NCBI RefSeq assembly: GCF_030540645.1
Contig: NZ_JAUNVV010000028.1
Span: 1-33,002, forward strand
Direction of reading: 5' to 3'
Origin: Arthrobacter sp.
GTDB lineage: Bacteria; Actinomycetota; Actinomycetes; Actinomycetales; Micrococcaceae
DNA length: 33,002 nt
Positions 16,201 to 25,263 of the stretch are shown one piece after another. The first letter of the stretch is position 1. Each line of letters begins with the position of its first letter. Position numbers and translations under genes: made by a program. Under the pieces are notes generated by a model, which saw nothing but the letters and a program-made list of their open reading frames with translations, did no database searches and had not been told where the DNA came from.

Positions 16201-18883
16201 CCACCTCGCCAAGCTCCACCCGGTGCCCGCGCACCTTGACCTGGTCATCAACACGGCCGAGGCAGTCGATCTGTCCGTCGTCCTGCCAGCGGACGAGGTC
16301 TCCCGTGCGGTACATGCGCCCGCCGGGATGTGCAGGGTCGGCCACGAAGCGGGCTGCCGTCAGGTCCGGACGGCCAAGATAGCCGCGGGCCAGCCCGGCG
16401 CCGGCAATGTACAGCTCTCCCACGACCCCTACGGGGACTGGACGCAGTGCGCTGTCAAGGACGTATACCCGGGTGTTGCCGATGGGCCTGCCCACGACAG
16501 GGTGCAGTGAGTCCGTGGTCGCGGCACCCAGCGTGTCCACCGTGTATTCGGTGGGGCCGTAGAAGTTGTGGCTATGGGTGCCCGGGGTGGCACGCAGTAC
16601 GTCCCACAGCGCGGCCGGGGCTGCCTCCCCGCCGAACAGCAGCAGGGCTGGGTGGTGTTCACCGGGGGCCAGCAGCCCGCATTCAAGCAGCTGCGTGCCC
16701 AGGGACGGGGTGACGTCCATGGCGTCGATGCGCGCGGCGCGGACCAAGTCAACAATGGCTTGGGGGTCGCGGCGCTGCTCATCATCCATGACATGAAGTT
16801 CATGGCCCAGGAACATCCAGATGAGCTGTTCCCAAGAAGAATCGAAGGAGAAGGAGGCGCTGTGGGCTGCCCGCACCCTGCGCCCGCCGAGTGACACCAC
16901 CGTTTGGCCAAAGACGCCGCACTCATGGTTGGCGAGCAGGTTGGATAGTCCCGCATGGGTGGTCATGACGCCCTTGGGGCGGCCGGTGGAGCCGGAGGTG
17001 TAGATGATGTAGGCAAGGTCGCCTGCCTGGACGGGACGGGACCTTTCGTCCTGCCGCACGGGACCCGGCTCCAGCGCGGCAACCGCTGCCTGTGTGGCTG
17101 CGTCGTCCACGGACACCACACAGCCGGCAAAGTCCAGCCTGTCCGCCAGGGCAGCCGTGGTGAGAAGGACCTGGGGCGCAGCGTCGTCGAGCATGTAGGC
17201 CAGACGCTCTTCGGGGTAGTCAAGGTCCAGCGGCAGGTAGGCGGCGCCGGCGGCGAGCGCGGCGGCAACCGCGACCACGGTGTCCAGTGAGCGTGGAAGC
17301 GCAATGGCGACGGTTGAACCGGGGCCTGCACCGAGTGCGATGAGGTGACGGGCAAGGGTGTTGGACCTCGTGCCCAGCTCGGCGAAGTCCATCCGTTCGC
17401 CTCCCGCCACAAGGGCTGTGTCGTTGCCATGGTCGGCGGCCTGCCGGTCCAGGCGGTCCATGACAGTTGCGCCGGCTGTCTCCAGTGCGGGCCCGCTGCT
17501 CCAGTCCGTCTGAATGGCGGCGATTTCGTCTGCGAGCGGGAGGGCCGCCTCATCGATGCCCGTGTCCTCACCGTCGGCCAGGGTTGCAAGCCAGGCCTGG
17601 AGCCTGGCAGCGTGCAGCGCCAATTCCGCGGCGGAGTAACGTCCGGGGGTGGCTTCCAGCTCGAGGGCGAAGTCGCCGTTCAGGCGGTAAACGGCAAATT
17701 CGAGGTCGTCCACGGGCCCGGCGGAGAGGTGTTCGGTGTGTACCGTGGCGCCTGGCAGCTCCGCGGCGTAGTCAAAGATCTTCAGGTTCAGCACGGGCCC
17801 GTGGAGCTGGCGGCCACTGCCGACGAGGCCGGCGTCGCGCAGGACGTGTTCCGCTCCGTAGCGGCTGTGCCGGCGGACGGCGGCCAGTTCCGCAGCGGCT
17901 TCCGCAGCCAGCCCGCCGAGGGTCTCATTATTGCCCAGTGCCAGCCGCAGCGGCATGACGGCCACAACGGGGCCCCCGGCCCGCAGGGCGGCCCCGCCTG
18001 TTCGATTCATGAACGGGATGCCGAGCACGGTCTCCCCGCTGTTGGTCATGCGGGCCACGTAGGAGCCGATCCCCGCCACAAGGACGTCGGCCCAGGTGAC
18101 CTTGTGCGCGCGCGCAATCGTGGAGATTGCTGCGGACAAGTCCGTGCCCAGTCGAACCTCGTGGCGGCGCGCCCGTCCCGGCCCCGCAGCCCTGGTGTCC
18201 ACAACGGCCAAGGTGACCGCCGGGGGAAGCCCTGCGCAGTAGCTGCGCCAGAAGGCTGCATCCTCCCCCTCCGCTGCCGAGTCTCGATAGTCCCGTTCGG
18301 CGGCAACGACGTCAGCGAAGGCCGTAAAGGCTGCGGGCGGGCAGGCGGTGCCTTCCACAATCGCCCGGTAGTGGGCGCAGGCCTGCCGGGTGACTGCGCT
18401 GAAGCTGTAGCCGTCGAGCAGGATGTGGTGGAAGCGCTGGTACCAGATCCACCGGGTGTCCCCGAGACGCAGCAACGCCTGGCGGTAGAGCCGATCCGCT
18501 CCGCCCAGGGAGACCGCGGTGCCAAGGTCGGCATCCATGAATGATTCAGCCGCCCCGCTGCCGGTGCCTCGCAGGTCCACGACCTCCAGCCCGTACCGCT
18601 GGGGTGGGCCCTGCCATTGCACTGGTTCCCCGCCAACCTCGCCGAAACGGAACCCCAGCGTGTCCACTTCCACCAGCGTGCGATGCACGGCAGTGGCGAA
18701 GGCGTCCTCGTCGAGCACGCCGTCGATGTGCATGCAGCGCGCCACGTTGAAGCTGCTGCCGGACTCCCCACCGAGCTGGTGGGCATGCCAAATGCCGGGT
18801 TGCGCCCCGGCAAGGGGCATCATTGCTGTCGCATCAAGGGGTGTCTGCGGCAGATCAATCACTGATGATGGCTGGGTGGTCAT
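10280..18883 (-). CDS. dimodular NRPS, C-A-T-E-C-A-T-TE, EntF-like
   Basis: A 2867-residue assembly line. C1 (about 15-450) has HHILLDGYS at 152-160 and receives DHB from EntB. A1 (about 470-970) has YTSGSTGRPKG near 625 and the hand-read code DSEDLGFVDK; Glu and Asp in the pocket suggest a basic residue (Lys, Orn or Arg). T1 has GGDS with Ser1026. E (about 1070-1480) has HHLVVDGVSW near 1203 and NYLGRF near 1433, so residue 1 should be D. C2 (about 1555-1985) has HHLLVDGWS near 1692. A2 (about 2010-2515) has code DVWHFSLVDK, the EntF serine code. T2 has GGHS with Ser2571. TE (about 2640-2867) has GYSLGG with Ser2701 and a late RHEDILSP His. It should make DHB-D-Xaa-L-Ser and oligomerise it on the TE, as EntF does. 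The start ATG 18883 lies 13 bases after the mbtH stop. Confidence 0.93.
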   Translation of the reverse strand: MTTQPSSVIDLPQTPLDATAMMPLAGAQPGIWHAHQLGGESGSSFNVARCMHIDGVLDEDAFATAVHRTLVEVDTLGFRFGEVGGEPVQWQGPPQRYGLEVVDLRGTGSGAAESFMDADLGTAVSLGGADRLYRQALLRLGDTRWIWYQRFHHILLDGYSFSAVTRQACAHYRAIVEGTACPPAAFTAFADVVAAERDYRDSAAEGEDAAFWRSYCAGLPPAVTLAVVDTRAAGPGRARRHEVRLGTDLSAAISTIARAHKVTWADVLVAGIGSYVARMTNSGETVLGIPFMNRTGGAALRAGGPVVAVMPLRLALGNNETLGGLAAEAAAELAAVRRHSRYGAEHVLRDAGLVGSGRQLHGPVLNLKIFDYAAELPGATVHTEHLSAGPVDDLEFAVYRLNGDFALELEATPGRYSAAELALHAARLQAWLATLADGEDTGIDEAALPLADEIAAIQTDWSSGPALETAGATVMDRLDRQAADHGNDTALVAGGERMDFAELGTRSNTLARHLIALGAGPGSTVAIALPRSLDTVVAVAAALAAGAAYLPLDLDYPEERLAYMLDDAAPQVLLTTAALADRLDFAGCVVSVDDAATQAAVAALEPGPVRQDERSRPVQAGDLAYIIYTSGSTGRPKGVMTTHAGLSNLLANHECGVFGQTVVSLGGRRVRAAHSASFSFDSSWEQLIWMFLGHELHVMDDEQRRDPQAIVDLVRAARIDAMDVTPSLGTQLLECGLLAPGEHHPALLLFGGEAAPAALWDVLRATPGTHSHNFYGPTEYTVDTLGAATTDSLHPVVGRPIGNTRVYVLDSALRPVPVGVVGELYIAGAGLARGYLGRPDLTAARFVADPAHPGGRMYRTGDLVRWQDDGQIDCLGRVDDQVKVRGHRVELGEVEDAVGALPGVGAAVVVAEALGHTNRLIGYFVPGAGSPLSGERAPEARLRAELAQTLPDHMVPAVLVRIPALPLTVNGKVDRASLPAPAVAVPVSGRPPANQAEALLCKAVADVVGLPAVGPDDDFFVLGGDSISAMAVCGAARRAGQALRPRDVFAQRTPAAMAAVLVPLEIAPHRALEATGDVEPLPIQRWLGETAGLGSRYAQGTCVTVPGAVTAEILRGALAEVFRVHPALRARVVGDVLHIPATPAPSGLPDGTVRESGGGTGEAFGAAAERMDPAAGAMVQAVLLDGALPGKEVPQARRLVLAIHHLVVDGVSWRTLLADLEAAVTALLDGRDPQLEPEQTSLRRWGLLISGQAASRRTELEHWRRQLQGGADPLGRGLLDPVRDTVATAGNARIRLSEAATAALLESLPQACQATVEETLMTVVALAAAHHFKLGAVPLTRETHGRHSDEEDLERTVGWLTAEHPVLIPLDGVDTAAALAGSADALAAVRAVKQALRSTPGNGIGYGILRYLHPDSTAALAGAAAANPPALLLNYLGRFPTPGRHFTPVPHGTVFADAFAVAQDGQAPLGHPLELNAFLDGGRLALCWSWAPRLLNGDDVAALAGLIERAAIALGALAKREPVEAASTLVPADVPGTGLDTAALTAIEAGHGPVLAVLPLGPLHEGLLFHDQLGKDGDNYCSVTVLEFADDQVSADRLRQAIEHVIDTHPQLGASFDTTAGPSPVQVVPHPAFRRPVDFAEVVIPDGFEAPVETLLLERREAARVFDVGRGPLLSARLVRWPDGSARLLLGMHHLLVDGWSTPLIVSALLDCYESGQAGPSTLGKYREASAARLPADTDGAAWSAALKGAVPTLLEGTLVAAVDDGEPAEATTLLDAGLLRGLTAAAQRYGATHNSIFALAHALMLGELTGRTDVVFGTTVSGREDERSQELIGLFTNTVPVRVMLDPTLPPALQLGDLQEQQAELREHARLGLAEIQHLAGTGTLFDSLFVMENYPADGDPSGREGSGLRLSGVRNRGYTHYPLTVLVLPESAGYRVVVEHRLGEGAGAFILPRFLAAVSRVVSDGGKTLVAAETLLDAERAALQAANDTRHALPPVTLRDLLDGRGVLADGAVALRNGARSHSHAELRERVLALARRLRSAGVATGDIVAVSVPRSAELTISLLAVIEAGAAYLPLDTEYPAERLAYMLADAAPQAVLTTVELAPGLPAGTNTILVDGAAVGAVQVGETGCAAGWRLQVAAELTPDHPAYVIYTSGSTGRPKGVVVPHRAIVNRLLWMQDAHPLGAEDVVVQKTPSSFDVSVWEFFWPFLAGASQLVVPPGAHKDPVLLRELMRDGGATTVHFVPSMLAAFLADAGEGPAGAGLPALRRAFCSGEALSRELAAKAEAAFGVAVHNLYGPTEAAVDVSWFRGVDPVPGQLTGSVPIGAPVWNTELHVLDGMLRPAPPGVAGELYLAGAQLATGYLGKAGLTAGRYVANPYGTGVRMYRTGDIVRRLPGGDVEYLGRADDQVKIRGQRIELGEIESVLADVPGIGAAVVAARAAGGSGGGAAAGLHGADDRILAAYIVPTDHPGQGADAGPEVLVARCREACERLLPAHMVPVAVLVLGAFPLTSNGKLDRNALPDPAPDRRSGRRPRGVLEEAVAAGFTAVLGVPDPGAADDFFALGGHSLLAMRLAAWLGRELGRKVPVGSIMAAGTVEALARRIKDASDGREAFGEVLPIRQGSGNPLFCIHPASGFAWQYRALARYLDGDQALVGLQSPRPVGALAGASALSDVHERHYATIRSLQPHGPYSLLGYSLGGTIAHALAARLAHEGEKVSFLGLLDTYPPEGQDWSAGEAAAEAEAEREQRDLGQAAGQGPDGMDADIVANYKDSVRLLSSAVTPHFPGKAELFVAAKTLPEGYEPQAAWAGRVQSLSTHGVDCRHEDILSPETLPDLGPRLARLLAGTKGHHSQNNHTHRKANP

Positions 18884-18896
18884 GGAGTCTTCCTTC

Positions 18897-19139
18897 TCAG
18901 TTGCGGGTGGTCTGGCGTGCGGCGGCGCGGATCTGATCGCGCAGGCTCAGCGGACGCAGGTCTGTCCACTCGCGTTCGATGTAGTCGATGCATCCAGGCC
19001 TCGAGTCCGGGCCGTGAATGAGGTGCCACCCGAGCGGGACCGGGATAAATTCGGGCCACAGGCTCTGTTGCTGCTCCGCGTTGGCCAGGACCAGGAAGCT
19101 GCCGTCTTCGTTGTCGAACGGGTTGCCGGTGGCGCTCAT
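18897..19139 (-). CDS. MbtH family protein
   Basis: An 80-residue NRPS helper that binds adenylation domains and is often needed for their folding and activity. It shows the full family signature: NPFDNEDGSFLVLANAEQQ, SLWPEFIPVPLGW, CIDYIEREWTDLRPLSL, with the two tryptophans that form the A-domain contact groove. The start overlaps the entB stop (ATGA) and the NRPS begins 13 bases after its stop, so the dose is tied to the NRPS. It most likely serves A1 and A2 of the adjacent enzyme. Confidence 0.95.
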   Translation of the reverse strand: MSATGNPFDNEDGSFLVLANAEQQQSLWPEFIPVPLGWHLIHGPDSRPGCIDYIEREWTDLRPLSLRDQIRAAARQTTRN

Positions 19140-20050
19140 GCCGGTGCCCCTGCCGTGCTCAGTTCCTGCGGGGCGCCTGGTTCCAGCGCCCGTGCCCAGT
19201 CATGGATGGTCGGCGCTGCGGCCAGGACTTCGAAGGCGGCCTGCAGCCCCTCCCCGCGCAGCGTCTCCACCAGGTCCATGAGCCGGATCGAGTCCAGGCC
19301 GAGCTCGAGCAGGTTGTCGTGGTCGCCTATCTCCGCGGGTTCCAAGTAGACCAGCTCCGCAACATGGCCCCGCACCACTTCGTCAATTCCCCTGCGGATG
19401 CTCTGGCCCGTGGCCCATGCCGTGGAAAGGGAGTCGGTGTCGGTGACCACCCCGCAACGCCCCGCCACCCATTCCAGGGCCTGTCGGTGGTGGCCGGCAC
19501 TGAAGTCGGCCACCGCGTCGGCCACCATGAATGGCTGCACGTCGTTCATGAAAGCGTCCGCGGCCGAGACCTGGCAGCCGATGTGGGCGTACACACCGGT
19601 GATGACCAGCTGGTCCCGCCCAAGTTCGCGCAGGGTCTCGGTGAGGTTGGAGCGCTGAAAAGCGGAGTAGCGCCATTTGGTCAGCACCGTGTCTCCGTCC
19701 TCCGGGGACAGCTCGTCAATGATTTGGGCGGCTTCCTCGTTGGCACCGATGCCGGCACCCCAGAAATCGTTCAGCAGTGCCCTGTCCCGAGGCTGCTGGT
19801 GGGCCGGCTGGGCCGTGTAGAACACGGGGATCCCCTGCTGCCGGGCCTGTCCAATGAGCCGGGCAGTGTTCGCTACGACGGATCGGGCTGGTTCCAGCCC
19901 GGTGCCATAGGGCCGCAGGAAGTGGCGTTGCATGTCATGTACCAGCAGCGCGGAGCGGGCGGGATCCGCGGTCCACGGCACGGCAGGCCTCGGCAGCTCG
20001 CCGCGGCCGGGCAATGTGTAGGAAATGGTCTGGGGCAGGTCGTTCTTCAT
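19136..20050 (-). CDS. entB: isochorismatase with aryl carrier domain
   Basis: A 304-residue bifunctional cytosolic protein. The N-terminal isochorismatase domain (about 1-215) hydrolyses isochorismate to 2,3-dihydro-2,3-dihydroxybenzoate and pyruvate. It carries [12 protein letters not shown] (Asp39), [11 protein letters not shown] (Lys125) and [18 protein letters not shown] (Cys159), as in E. coli EntB. The C-terminal aryl carrier domain (about 225-304) has LGLDSIRL with pantetheine-site Ser254, the arm on which EntE loads DHB for NRPS C1. The ribosome site AGGAG lies 7 bases before ATG 20050, and the stop overlaps the mbtH start. Fusion of both domains is the normal EntB/DhbB/VibB layout. 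Confidence 0.95.
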   Translation of the reverse strand: MKNDLPQTISYTLPGRGELPRPAVPWTADPARSALLVHDMQRHFLRPYGTGLEPARSVVANTARLIGQARQQGIPVFYTAQPAHQQPRDRALLNDFWGAGIGANEEAAQIIDELSPEDGDTVLTKWRYSAFQRSNLTETLRELGRDQLVITGVYAHIGCQVSAADAFMNDVQPFMVADAVADFSAGHHRQALEWVAGRCGVVTDTDSLSTAWATGQSIRRGIDEVVRGHVAELVYLEPAEIGDHDNLLELGLDSIRLMDLVETLRGEGLQAAFEVLAAAPTIHDWARALEPGAPQELSTAGAPA

Positions 20051-20105
20051 GGGTTTGCTCCTGGTGCTTGATGGGTGGTGTCAGGGATGCCGGTCGCCGG
20101 TGTTC

Positions 20106-21743
<1,638 letters not shown>

Positions 21744-21745
21744 GG

Positions 21746-22903
21746 TCAGCACACCCCCAGTCCGGCAAGGATGGTGCGGAACTTCGCCTCGGTCTCGGCA
21801 TGTTCGAGTTCCGGGTCGCTGCCGGGGACTATGCCGGCCCCGGCGTGGACGCGCAGCTCATCGGAGGCGATCTCGGCACAGCGGATGCTCACGGCCCATT
21901 CGCCGTCGCCCTGGGCGTCCATCCACCCCACGGCACCGGCATAGAATCCGCGGCTTGTCTCCTCGAGTTCCTCTATCAGGCTGCAGGCAGCCTCGGTCGG
22001 CCAGCCACAGACGGCCGGTGTCGGGTGCAGCGCAAAAGCCAGGTCCAGCGACGTCGTTTCCTCCTCACGTAGCCGTCCCTCGATGTGGGTGGACAGGTGC
22101 CACATGGAGCCGGTGCGGACCAGTTCGGGTGTGGCCGGGACCCGCAGCCCCGTGCACAGCCCGCTGAGCACCTCGGCAACCATGTCAACCACGATCGCGT
22201 GTTCACGCAGGTCCTTGGAGGACCCGAGCAGCTTGCGGGCGTTGGCCTGGTCGGCTGCGGAGTCCGCGCAGCGAGGCATCGAACCGGCCAGCGGGTTGCT
22301 GATGGCGCGGGATCCGCTGCGACGGACCAAGAGCTCCGGGCTCGCACCGACCAGCGTCCGCCCCTCCGGCAGCGGTGCTGCAAAGACGTAGGCCGAAGGG
22401 TTTTGCCCCACCAACCGGGCGAAGAGTTCGGCAATGTCCAGCGGGGACGCCAGCGAGGTGCGCAACGAGCGCGCGAGCACCACCTTTTGCAGGCCTTCCG
22501 GTGAGAACTTCTTCAGGGCCTTGGCCACGGCCGTGGTGTAGTGGTGGTCAGGGGAATCAGCCGCCATGGCCGCTCCATGTCCGGCAATGCCGCCCTCGTG
22601 CGGCGCCGTGCCGGCGCGAAGGCGCGGCCCGCGCAACGTCGAGTCCAGGGCGATGAACTCACCCATCCCGCCGGGCCGGAAAGGCAATACGCCGGCGATG
22701 GCCGACGGCTGGCTCGTCGCCGCACAATGGTCGGCGAGCTCTTTGCGGGCGGTGTCCGCCGTCATGCGCAGCCTCCGGCTTCCGCGGCCAAGGATGCTGC
22801 CGGCAGTGCCGGACATCAGGAAGTCCCCTGGCCGGTACTCGGCAATCGGGTCACGCAGCCATGCGGGACCGGGGAGCGGCCGTTCGTTTGCTTGAATGGT
22901 CAT
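21746..22903 (-). CDS. entC: isochorismate synthase
   Basis: A 385-residue member of the chorismate-utilising (MenF/EntC/DhbC) family, which converts chorismate to isochorismate, the first step to DHB. The C-terminal catalytic part shows KVVLARSL, SNPLAGSMPRC, HAIVVDMVAEVL, HLSTHIEGRL, HPTPAVCGWPTEAA (active-site His-Pro-Thr-Pro-A) and RGFYAGAVGWMD. An open frame runs upstream to 23533, but that part is the shadow of entA. The start at 22903 has GAAAGG 6 bases upstream and gives the usual length (E. coli EntC has 391). It lies 31 bases after the entA stop. Confidence 0.93.
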   Translation of the reverse strand: MTIQANERPLPGPAWLRDPIAEYRPGDFLMSGTAGSILGRGSRRLRMTADTARKELADHCAATSQPSAIAGVLPFRPGGMGEFIALDSTLRGPRLRAGTAPHEGGIAGHGAAMAADSPDHHYTTAVAKALKKFSPEGLQKVVLARSLRTSLASPLDIAELFARLVGQNPSAYVFAAPLPEGRTLVGASPELLVRRSGSRAISNPLAGSMPRCADSAADQANARKLLGSSKDLREHAIVVDMVAEVLSGLCTGLRVPATPELVRTGSMWHLSTHIEGRLREEETTSLDLAFALHPTPAVCGWPTEAACSLIEELEETSRGFYAGAVGWMDAQGDGEWAVSIRCAEIASDELRVHAGAGIVPGSDPELEHAETEAKFRTILAGLGVC

Positions 22904-22934
22904 GAAATGCCTTTCATTGAAGATTTCCTTGGGT

Positions 22935-23723
22935 TCAGGCGCGCAGGGTGGCGCCGCCGTCGACGTACAGGTCCTGCATGGTGATGTGCCGTGCGCGCTC
23001 GGAGAGGAGAAAAAGTGCGGCGTCGGCGATGTCTCCGGGGTCGGCCAGCCGCCCCAGCGGGATGCCGACACGGAACTGTGCCGGATCCCCGGTGAGCACC
23101 GAGTGCAGGCCCCCTTCCCTGTCAGAGCCCCACATGCGACGCTGCATGTCGGTGTCCGTCGATCCCGGGCACACGGTGTTGCACCGGATTCCTTGCGGCG
23201 CCAGCTCGAGCCCGATGGCTCGCATGAGCGCGGCGGCGGCCGCCTTTGACGCTGAATAGACCGGCATCGTGGCCCGTGGCACACCGGCGGCGTTGGATCC
23301 GATGTACACGATTGACCGGTTCCTGGCCGGGCTTTCCAGCAGCTGACGGGCCGCCGCGGTCGCCACCAGAAAGGTACCGTCGGCGTTGACGGACATGACG
23401 TGCCGCCACTCCGCAAGGCCTGTTGCCAGGGCGGAGCCCGTCGACAGGACACCGGCCGCGTGGACCACTGCCGCCAGATGGCCGTCCAGCCGCGAGATGG
23501 TCTCGAAGAGTCCGTCCACGGAATCCGGGTCACTCACGTCCGTCGGGACGGTCACCAAGTTGGGGCCGCCGAGCTCACCCGCCACGCCGTCAAGGCCCGC
23601 CGCATCATGGTCGGCAAGAACCAGCATGCAGTCGGGTCCGCTTTCGGCGCGGATCCGCAGGGCACATGCCCTGCCGATGCCCCCTGCCGCTCCTGTCACA
23701 AGCACCACTGTCCCTGGTGTCAC
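22935..23723 (-). CDS. entA: 2,3-dihydro-2,3-dihydroxybenzoate dehydrogenase
   Basis: A 262-residue short-chain dehydrogenase that oxidises the EntB product to 2,3-dihydroxybenzoate with NAD+. SDR marks are VTGAAGGIGRA (residues 9-19, cofactor loop), HAAGVLS (N-A-A-G position), Ser143, and Tyr156-Ala-Ser-Lys160 (in YSASK), then a PGSTDTDM loop and a YVDGGATL C-terminus. Assignment to EntA rather than another SDR rests on the neighbouring entC, entE and entB. The start is GTG 23723 with only a weak GAGG 10 bases upstream. It is the first gene of the biosynthetic run, 57 bases downstream of an iron box. Confidence 0.92.
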   Translation of the reverse strand: MTPGTVVLVTGAAGGIGRACALRIRAESGPDCMLVLADHDAAGLDGVAGELGGPNLVTVPTDVSDPDSVDGLFETISRLDGHLAAVVHAAGVLSTGSALATGLAEWRHVMSVNADGTFLVATAAARQLLESPARNRSIVYIGSNAAGVPRATMPVYSASKAAAAALMRAIGLELAPQGIRCNTVCPGSTDTDMQRRMWGSDREGGLHSVLTGDPAQFRVGIPLGRLADPGDIADAALFLLSERARHITMQDLYVDGGATLRA

Positions 23724-23780
23724 TGTCGTGGCCTCACTGTTGTTTGTTGGGTATACCGGCTTCCGGCTAACTGACCTGAC

Positions 23781-23799
23781 TTAGCATAGCCTTACCTAA
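23781..23799 (-). promoter_or_regulatory. iron box of the entA operon
   Basis: Minus-strand sequence TTAGGTAAGGCTATGCTAA matches 16 of 19 positions of the DtxR/IdeR consensus and differs from the fecB box at one base only. It lies 57 bases upstream of the entA start, the place expected for an operator that blocks the biosynthetic operon when iron is plentiful. Confidence 0.88.
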
Positions 23800-24128
23800 T
23801 TTATTTAGGGAACATTTTCGTAACGTTATCTCAATTCACAGGGCCCGCGACACTCCCGGCGGCCTCGGTGTGCGGATGCGAAGGGGATGGGCAAGTCGCC
23901 CTCCTGAATGGAATTCGCTGCGGCGAAGCTGCGGCGAAGTTCCCTGCATTCCGCAGGATTTCCCGCGCCCGGCGGACGCTGCGGGCACCTCGGCAGCACA
24001 ACCCCTCCATGCACGGGCCCCGCAGCCACGGCAGCAGCGAATGTGAAACGCCCCACACTTTTGCGCCATTGCGGCATGTTCTTCATGTTTCGCAACGGGC
24101 TTCCACCGCAGGGTAGTGTGTCAATGTC

Positions 24129-24147
24129 TTAGGTAAGGCTATCCAAT
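24129..24147 (+). promoter_or_regulatory. iron box of the fepDGC-fes operon
   Basis: Plus-strand sequence TTAGGTAAGGCTATCCAAT matches about 15 of 19 positions of the DtxR/IdeR consensus. The left half is identical to the other two boxes; the right half is weaker. It lies 66 bases before the fepD start. The weaker half-site may give looser repression of uptake than of synthesis (inference). Confidence 0.75.
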
Positions 24148-24213
24148 GCCCCGCCCCGGGTGGTCGCAGCTGTTGCGGCCACCCGCCCCCTCGCCAAAGG
24201 AGAATCCCCGGTC

Positions 24214-25263
24214 ATGTCCACCATCCACCTGCGGCCCGCAGCGACAGCAGCGCCGCGGCGCCGGCGCCCACGTCCGGTGCTGGGATGGGCGCTGGGCTTG
24301 GCGCTGCTGGGAATCCTGTGCCTGGCCAGCATCGCCACGGGCAGTCGCACCATCCCGCTGAGCGAAACCTGGCAGGCCCTGACGGCCTTCGACCCGGGGA
24401 AGAGCACACACCTGCTGGTGGTTGAATTGCGACTGCCCCGGACCGTGTTGGCGGTCGTGGTGGGCGCAGCCCTGGCCCTGGCCGGGGCGCTCATGCAGGC
24501 ACTGACGCGAAACCCTCTCGCTGAGCCCGGCATACTCGGGGTCAACGCAGGTGCGGCCGCGGCGGTGGCGGTGGGGCTGGCGTTCTTCGGCGCCACCGCC
24601 CCACAGGAGTACATGTGGTTCGGTTTCGTCGGGGCGGGGGCGGCGTCGCTGGTGGTTCACACTTTGGGACGGGCCCACGACGCGGGAAACAACCCCGTCA
24701 GGCTCGTCCTGGCCGGCGCCGGGCTGTCGGTCATGCTCGGCTCGCTTACCGCCATCATCATCATTGCCGGTGATTCGACGCGCCTGCGCAACTACGTCAG
24801 CTGGGCCAGTGGTTCCCTGCAAGGTCGGGGCTGGGACGTGCTGCTGTGGGTCCTGGGAGCGTGCATCGTGGCGGCCGTGGCAGGGCTGGCGACGGCCCGG
24901 AGCCTGGATTCGCTCTCTCTCGGCAACGATCTGGGCAACGCCCTCGGGCTGAAAATGCGAACGACTTGGCTGGTGGGCACCGCCACCATCGTGCTGCTGG
25001 CAGGGACGGCCACGGCGGCCGCCGGGCCCGTCGGTTTTCTCGGCCTGGCAGCCCCGCACATGGCCCGCATGATCGTGGGACCCAACCATCGCCGCATGCT
25101 CCCCTACTCCATGCTTATCGGTGCGCTCCTGTTACTCGTTGCTGACATCCTTGGCCGCGTCATTGCTGCCCCCGGCGAGATCGGTGCCGGTATCATGAGC
25201 GCCGTCATCGGCGCACCGGTGTTTATCGCCCTTGCCCGCCGCCGGAAGTTGGTACAGCTGTGA
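24214..25263 (+). CDS. fepD: ferric-siderophore ABC permease, FepD type
   Basis: A 349-residue FecCD-family inner-membrane permease with about ten transmembrane helices. The family core reads LRLPRTVLAVVVGAALALAGALMQALTRNPLAEPGILGVNAGAA, here quoted as consecutive short pieces (LRLPRTVLAVVVG, LAGALMQALTRNPLAEP, GILGVNAGAA). GPVGFLGLAAPHMARMIVG is the cytoplasmic loop that docks the ATPase. It forms the channel with FepG. The start ATG 24214 is chosen for AAAGGAGA about 10 bases upstream; an upstream GTG at 24160 would add 18 residues without a ribosome site. The stop overlaps the fepG GTG start. Confidence 0.93.
   Translation: MSTIHLRPAATAAPRRRRPRPVLGWALGLALLGILCLASIATGSRTIPLSETWQALTAFDPGKSTHLLVVELRLPRTVLAVVVGAALALAGALMQALTRNPLAEPGILGVNAGAAAAVAVGLAFFGATAPQEYMWFGFVGAGAASLVVHTLGRAHDAGNNPVRLVLAGAGLSVMLGSLTAIIIIAGDSTRLRNYVSWASGSLQGRGWDVLLWVLGACIVAAVAGLATARSLDSLSLGNDLGNALGLKMRTTWLVGTATIVLLAGTATAAAGPVGFLGLAAPHMARMIVGPNHRRMLPYSMLIGALLLLVADILGRVIAAPGEIGAGIMSAVIGAPVFIALARRRKLVQL

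Larger units (their letters stand above)
23724..24213. promoter_or_regulatory. divergent promoter region entA / fepD
   Basis: About 490 bases separate the two divergent operons, with one iron box near each side (23781-23799 and 24129-24147). The roughly 330 bases between the boxes contain short open frames without recognisable products. Placing two operators apart, rather than sharing one, suggests separate promoters with the same iron response. A TAGTGT at 24113-24118 just upstream of the fepD-side box could be a -10 element. Confidence 0.6.

Noticed and set aside
10280-18883. Many long plus-strand open frames opposite the NRPS
   Set aside because: They have no domain, they overlap a very strongly supported gene, and third-position GC bias in high-GC coding DNA produces such frames.
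22904-23533. Upstream extension of the entC reading frame
   Set aside because: It covers entA in another frame, encodes no known domain, and a good ribosome site marks the real entC start at 22903.
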